A stretch of DNA of 43,729 nucleotides from JAXIPB01 sp045403155 (GTDB taxonomy: Bacteria; Actinomycetota; Actinomycetes; Mycobacteriales; Micromonosporaceae). The notes beneath the pieces are model-generated. The model ran no database searches, was not told where the DNA came from, and saw only the letters and a list, made by a program, of their open reading frames with translations. The stretch covers positions 1 through 43,729 of the forward strand of contig JAXIPB010000024.1 of the NCBI GenBank assembly GCA_045403155.1, in the 5' to 3' direction. The position numbers were made by a program, and so were the translations under genes. Positions 40,902 to 43,729 of this stretch are shown piece by piece (the stretch's first letter is position 1; every line of letters begins with the position of its first letter).

Positions 40902-41995
40902 TTGAACAGGTTCACCCGGGCGACCACGACGCCGCTGCCGGTTGGATCCAGTGCGTCAGCCGCGGAGAAGGACAGCGGAACGATCACGGACAGGCCCACT
41001 CCGACGAGCGCGAATCCGGCAACCGCGCCTACCGCCGACGACGCCGCGGCCACCAGGGCGAACCCGCCTGCTGCCACCAGGGCGCCGGCCACGATGGTGG
41101 CCACCGAACCGATCCGACTGATGATCCGGTCCGCGACCGTACGCCCGAGAAGTTGGCAGGTCAGGTACGCGGCAAGGCCGAGCGGAACGGTCCGCCCTGC
41201 CGCGTCGAGGACGTCGCGCAGGTATATGGCGCTCCAGCTCGTGGTCGCCGAGTCCCCCACGAACATCACCATGACGGCCAGTCCCACGAGCAGGACGATG
41301 CGCCCGGCGCGGGGCTTCGGTCCACCGTCTCGCGGCTGTCCCGTCGCGGGCCCGAGATACGCGCGCTCCTCGTCCCGTGACAACAACGACGGGCCGATCG
41401 CCAGCGCGATCACGACACCCAAAGCCGCGATCGCGCCAAGAAACAGCCACAGCGACATGTTGAGATCGCCAGTACCGACCGCGAGAAGTGCGCTGCTTAT
41501 CTCAGCGACGCTCCACCAACCATGGCAGGAGGCGAGGATGCTCCGGCCGTACTGGCGCTGGACCGCCACGCCCTGCATGTTCATGGACGCGTCCACCGCC
41601 CCGACCGCGAGTCCAAAGATGGCCACGGCGACATAGAGCGCCGGCAGTGTGGTGGCTAGCCCGATGCCCGCCATCGCCGCGCAGACGCCCAGGCCCGCGA
41701 CCCGCAGTACGGCTGAGCTGCCGGTACGGGGGGCAAAGGCGCCGGCGAGCACGCTACCGACACCCGCGATGATCGGCACCGCGGTGAGCACGACCGTCAG
41801 CTGAAGGTCATCGAGCCCGAACCGGTCGCGAAGGGCGGGCACCTGAGAGAGTACGCCGGCGAAGCAGAGGCCCTGCCCGGCAAACGCCCCCGACGCGGCG
41901 ACCCGAGCGCGCCGGATGCGCGCCGTGATCGAGACCGCCTTGGTCGGATCACCCGTGCTTGGCGTCGCCATCGCCGGCGGCCCGACCGTCGACAC
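40694..41995 (-). CDS. MFS transporter (fucose-permease/YbjJ-like)
   Basis: This 433-aa protein has twelve hydrophobic segments. The order VYVAVAIFGLAVGAVDASMNMQGV in helix 4 (the NMQG word) is typical of the FucP/YbjJ branch of MFS proteins, which carry sugars or unknown solutes. GTG 41995 has GGAGG 5 bases ahead; a TTG at 42007 is an alternative. Two palindromes lie just upstream. The C-terminal tail after helix 12 is Arg/Ser-rich and runs 208 bp into the DUF2236 gene in antisense. Which of the two ends is truly translated cannot be decided here. Confidence 0.82.
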   Translation of the reverse strand: MSTVGPPAMATPSTGDPTKAVSITARIRRARVAASGAFAGQGLCFAGVLSQVPALRDRFGLDDLQLTVVLTAVPIIAGVGSVLAGAFAPRTGSSAVLRVAGLGVCAAMAGIGLATTLPALYVAVAIFGLAVGAVDASMNMQGVAVQRQYGRSILASCHGWWSVAEISSALLAVGTGDLNMSLWLFLGAIAALGVVIALAIGPSLLSRDEERAYLGPATGQPRDGGPKPRAGRIVLLVGLAVMVMFVGDSATTSWSAIYLRDVLDAAGRTVPLGLAAYLTCQLLGRTVADRIISRIGSVATIVAGALVAAGGFALVAAASSAVGAVAGFALVGVGLSVIVPLSFSAADALDPTGSGVVVARVNLFNYAGVVVGAVLIGVIADVATLRLAFAVPAALVLATVALAPAFRVADAARSRSARFRPARSRSARSMAAR

Positions 41996-42008
41996 ACTCG
42001 CCTCCAAG

Positions 42009-42039
42009 GTGAGTAGTTCTCACTTTTGGAGGATCCTCC
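42009..42039. promoter_or_regulatory. Two palindromes in the MFS promoter region
   Basis: GTGAG-TAGTT-CTCAC (42009-42023) and the perfect 12-bp palindrome GGAGGATCCTCC (42028-42039) lie 14 to 44 bases before the GTG of the MFS gene. They are candidate operators, though GGAGG-rich sequence could also be a structured ribosome-binding region. Confidence 0.45.
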
Positions 42040-42082
42040 TCCGTCATTTGCGCCGACCGCAACCCGGTGGCAGGCGCGCCGG

Positions 42083-42976
42083 CTAGTCCAGCGGGTCGAG
42101 CGGGGGGTCAAGGCCGCGTTCGATCGCGGCCCACGACTCGTTGCCGGGCAGCCTTGATCCGGCCGGACACGAGCGGCGGAAGTCGCACCAGCCGCAGATT
42201 GGCCCGGGCGTCGTGGGGAACGCGACGTCGGGGTCGGCTCCACGCGCCAGCTCCTTCTCCGCCGTCACCACGTCGGCTGCCGTCTGTTCGGCCCGACGAA
42301 CGTGCCGCGCCAGCGACTCATCGCCGTGATCGTGTGCGGCGACAGTGCCGGTCGGGAGGTGGTGCAGCTCGACCCGCCGGCAACGGCGGCGGAACAGGCG
42401 CTCGGTTGCGAACGCGTAGAGCGCCAACGCCCGGGATCCTCGAGCGTCGTCCGGGCCGAGACCCGTCCGGCCGGTCTTGTAGTCAACGATCACCAACTCA
42501 CCGTCGACGTCGTCGATCCGGTCAACACGCCCGGAGAGCGCGAGCGTCGGCGTCTTGGCGGCCACCGTGCGCTCGACCGCGACCGGCTCCTGCTCGGGAT
42601 CGAGCCCGCCGACATAGCGACTCAACCACCCGACCGCACGCCGAAACGCTTCGTGCTCCTGAACGCGGTCGCGATATCCGTCGCGGACCCACGTCGTACG
42701 GAGCAGCGTCGACAGGATCTCCGGCCGCCGCTGTCGCGCGGGTTGGTCGAACCACGACCGGAGCGCCGTGTGCACGCTCGCGCCGAGCGAGTTATGCGCC
42801 CATGGCGGGCCCTTCGGCGGCGGCGGCCGATCGATGTAGGCGAATCGGTAGCGCCGGGGGCAGTCCTCATAGGCCGCGAGCCTGCTCGGCGTGCAGACAA
42901 ACAGCCGAGGGGGTTCGGTGAATAGTCCCGGCTGCTCCGGTGTGTTCGCTTTGTCGATCGGGCCAGGGCCACGCAC
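42083..42976 (-). CDS. RecB-family PD-(D/E)XK exonuclease with Fe-S cysteines
   Basis: This 297-aa stand-alone nuclease has the words SRLAAYEDCPRRYRF at the N-terminus, SGRVDRID and IVDYKTGR (the catalytic D-x-K of the PD-(D/E)XK fold), and CGWCDFRRSCP near the C-terminus. The cysteine of EDCPRRY with the three late cysteines forms the 4Fe-4S arrangement known from AddB and Cas4. It probably trims single-stranded ends in repair. No cas genes are near, so a CRISPR role is unsupported. The start is uncertain (GTG 42976 assumed; the frame is open to 43093). It is divergent from the 13E12-type gene. Confidence 0.87.
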   Translation of the reverse strand: MRGPGPIDKANTPEQPGLFTEPPRLFVCTPSRLAAYEDCPRRYRFAYIDRPPPPKGPPWAHNSLGASVHTALRSWFDQPARQRRPEILSTLLRTTWVRDGYRDRVQEHEAFRRAVGWLSRYVGGLDPEQEPVAVERTVAAKTPTLALSGRVDRIDDVDGELVIVDYKTGRTGLGPDDARGSRALALYAFATERLFRRRCRRVELHHLPTGTVAAHDHGDESLARHVRRAEQTAADVVTAEKELARGADPDVAFPTTPGPICGWCDFRRSCPAGSRLPGNESWAAIERGLDPPLDPLD

Positions 42977-43001
42977 ATCGCTGATTCTTTCATTTGGGTG
43001 T

Positions 43002-43041
43002 GACAGCGTGGGCGCAGGTACGACAGCGTGGCGCTGGTACG
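43002..43041. repeat. 20-bp imperfect tandem duplication
   Basis: GACAGCGTGGGCGCAGGTAC is followed directly by GACAGCGTGGCGCTGGTACG in the divergent region between the nuclease and the 13E12 gene. Confidence 0.7.
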
Positions 43042-43152
43042 AATGGGCTCCAGGGCTGCTGAGCCACGCCGGCGGCTGCGGTGATAGCTCCACGTTGGAC
43101 CGCTGATCGTCGTGATAAGTCTATGGCCTGTGTGACGACACGCCCGTCTTTG

Positions 43153-43168
43153 TCGAACGCATGTTGCA
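43153..43168. promoter_or_regulatory. Possible LexA (SOS) box upstream of the 13E12 gene
   Basis: TCGAACGCATGTTGCA differs at two positions from the actinobacterial LexA consensus TCGAAC-N4-GTTCGA. It lies 22 bp before the 13E12 start. 13E12-family genes of M. tuberculosis are known to carry SOS boxes, which supports the call. Confidence 0.55.
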
Positions 43169-43189
43169 GCGCGGTGGTAGGATGGCGGC

Positions 43190-43729
43190 ATGCCGGCAGC
43201 CCAGTCCTCCACTCCCACGACGGTCGGTGGGCTCGACCCAGCCGCGGTGGCCGAACTGGAGACGCTGATGGCCCGGGTGCACGCGCTGGCCGACATCCCG
43301 GCCGGGCCGGACCTGGCCGCCGCCCTGGCCGAACTGGACGCCGAGCGGCTGCCCGGGTTGGCATTGACCTATGTGATGCAGGCCCGCCAGCGGCAGGCCA
43401 ACCGGGAACAGGGGCAGCTGCTGACCAGCGTCGGAGCACGGCTGCTGCACGAGGTGCCCGGCGGAAAGGCGATCGGGCGGGAGCCGGACGAGTTCGCCGC
43501 CGCCGCGGCTCGGGCCACGCTGCGCCTGACCCGAGCCGCGGCCAAGAAACTGTGTGAGCTGGTGTGGGACCTGCAGGCCCGGCTACCGGCGGTGCTCGCC
43601 GCAATGCGCACCGGCGAGCTGGACCAGCCGCGGGCGCGGGTGTTCTCGGCCTGGACCGCCGGCCTGTCCCGGGAGCACACCGACGCGATCGTGGCCGGAC
43701 TGCTGCCGACGGCGCCGGCGATGACCACC
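43190..43729 (+). CDS. 13E12/DUF222 family protein, N-terminal part (3' end outside window)
   Basis: The frame starts at ATG 43190 (AGGA 7 bases ahead) and stays open to the window edge, giving 180 residues. The helical DUF222 domain is recognisable: LPGLALTYVMQARQRQANREQGQLLTSV, then EFAAAAARATLRLTRAAAKKL and ARLPAVLAAMRTGELDQPRARVF. In this family an HNH nuclease domain usually follows, outside the window. 13E12 genes are multi-copy, often mobile-looking and SOS-regulated. High GC at third positions and a possible LexA box support expression. Confidence 0.88.
   Translation, partial: MPAAQSSTPTTVGGLDPAAVAELETLMARVHALADIPAGPDLAAALAELDAERLPGLALTYVMQARQRQANREQGQLLTSVGARLLHEVPGGKAIGREPDEFAAAAARATLRLTRAAAKKLCELVWDLQARLPAVLAAMRTGELDQPRARVFSAWTAGLSREHTDAIVAGLLPTAPAMTT

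Noticed and set aside
1..43729. tRNA, rRNA and insertion sequences
   Set aside because: Intergenic stretches were read for cloverleaf arms, rRNA words and transposase genes; none were found.

Overview
The window is a chromosomal segment of a high-GC actinobacterium. Evidence: third codon positions are mostly G or C, GTG starts are frequent, and the gene set is actinobacterial (WhiB7, UvrD2 with HRDC and tetracysteine domains, mycoredoxin, AdnA/AdnB, DUF3107, DUF3152, MoeZ, 13E12/DUF222). From memory, the order ThiF-like, ABC1 kinase, whiB7, uvrD2, mrx1, nudC, adnB, adnA, atl, Rv3205c-like, moeZ, DUF3152, TetR, DUF3107, ferritin-like, rhlE follows the Mycobacterium tuberculosis interval Rv3196 to Rv3211. 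Gene families outside that order are inserted. The exact order or genus cannot be fixed from the sequence alone. No rRNA, tRNA, IS element or CRISPR array was seen.

Layout. 1-3245: end of a ThiF-like gene and an ABC1 kinase (+); then whiB7 and a 51-aa gene (-) behind a long leader with an apparent attenuator. 3239-7668: uvrD2 (-), mrx1 (+), and a translationally coupled ArsR-type regulator/MFS exporter pair (-). 7669-8378: a 0.7-kb non-coding island full of repeats. 8379-18818: one long minus-strand unit, adnA-adnB-M16-M16-nudC, with stop/start overlaps at three of its four junctions. 18819-19299: a non-coding repeat region. 19300-24095: treS, a GPH sugar transporter and a gamma-glutamyltranspeptidase-like gene. 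24193-27025: atl and proBA. 27188-34184: two minus-strand operons, moeZ plus a toroid-fold protein, and a 556-aa unknown, an alpha/beta hydrolase and two tandem DUF3152 metzincin-like proteins. 34334-36408: TetR, DUF3107 and a ferritin-like protein. 36803-43729: rhlE, small membrane proteins, DUF2236, an MFS transporter, a RecB-like nuclease and the start of a 13E12/DUF222 gene.

The most unusual content is repeat DNA. An element of about 70 bp occurs seven times. It has a 32-bp palindrome (arms CGCCGATCATGA and TCATGATCGACG around the 8-base core TTTGGAGG), then exactly 19 bp, then another TCATGATC, usually followed by GATCTT. In six of the seven copies it lies in sense orientation at or shortly after the last stop codon of an operon, so it looks like a mobile or conserved operon-end signal rather than a plain terminator. 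In addition, tandem repeats with a 16-bp period occur at four places, three of them ending at or within 20 bp of a start codon (moeZ about 15 copies, proA 3, DUF3107 2).

Functionally the window groups DNA repair (UvrD2, AdnAB, RecB-like nuclease, Atl, 13E12 with a possible SOS box), redox and antibiotic stress response (WhiB7, ABC1 kinase, mycoredoxin, NudC), sulfur-carrier activation (MoeZ), proline synthesis (ProBA) and trehalose metabolism (TreS). All assignments come from reading motifs in the translations; no database search was run.
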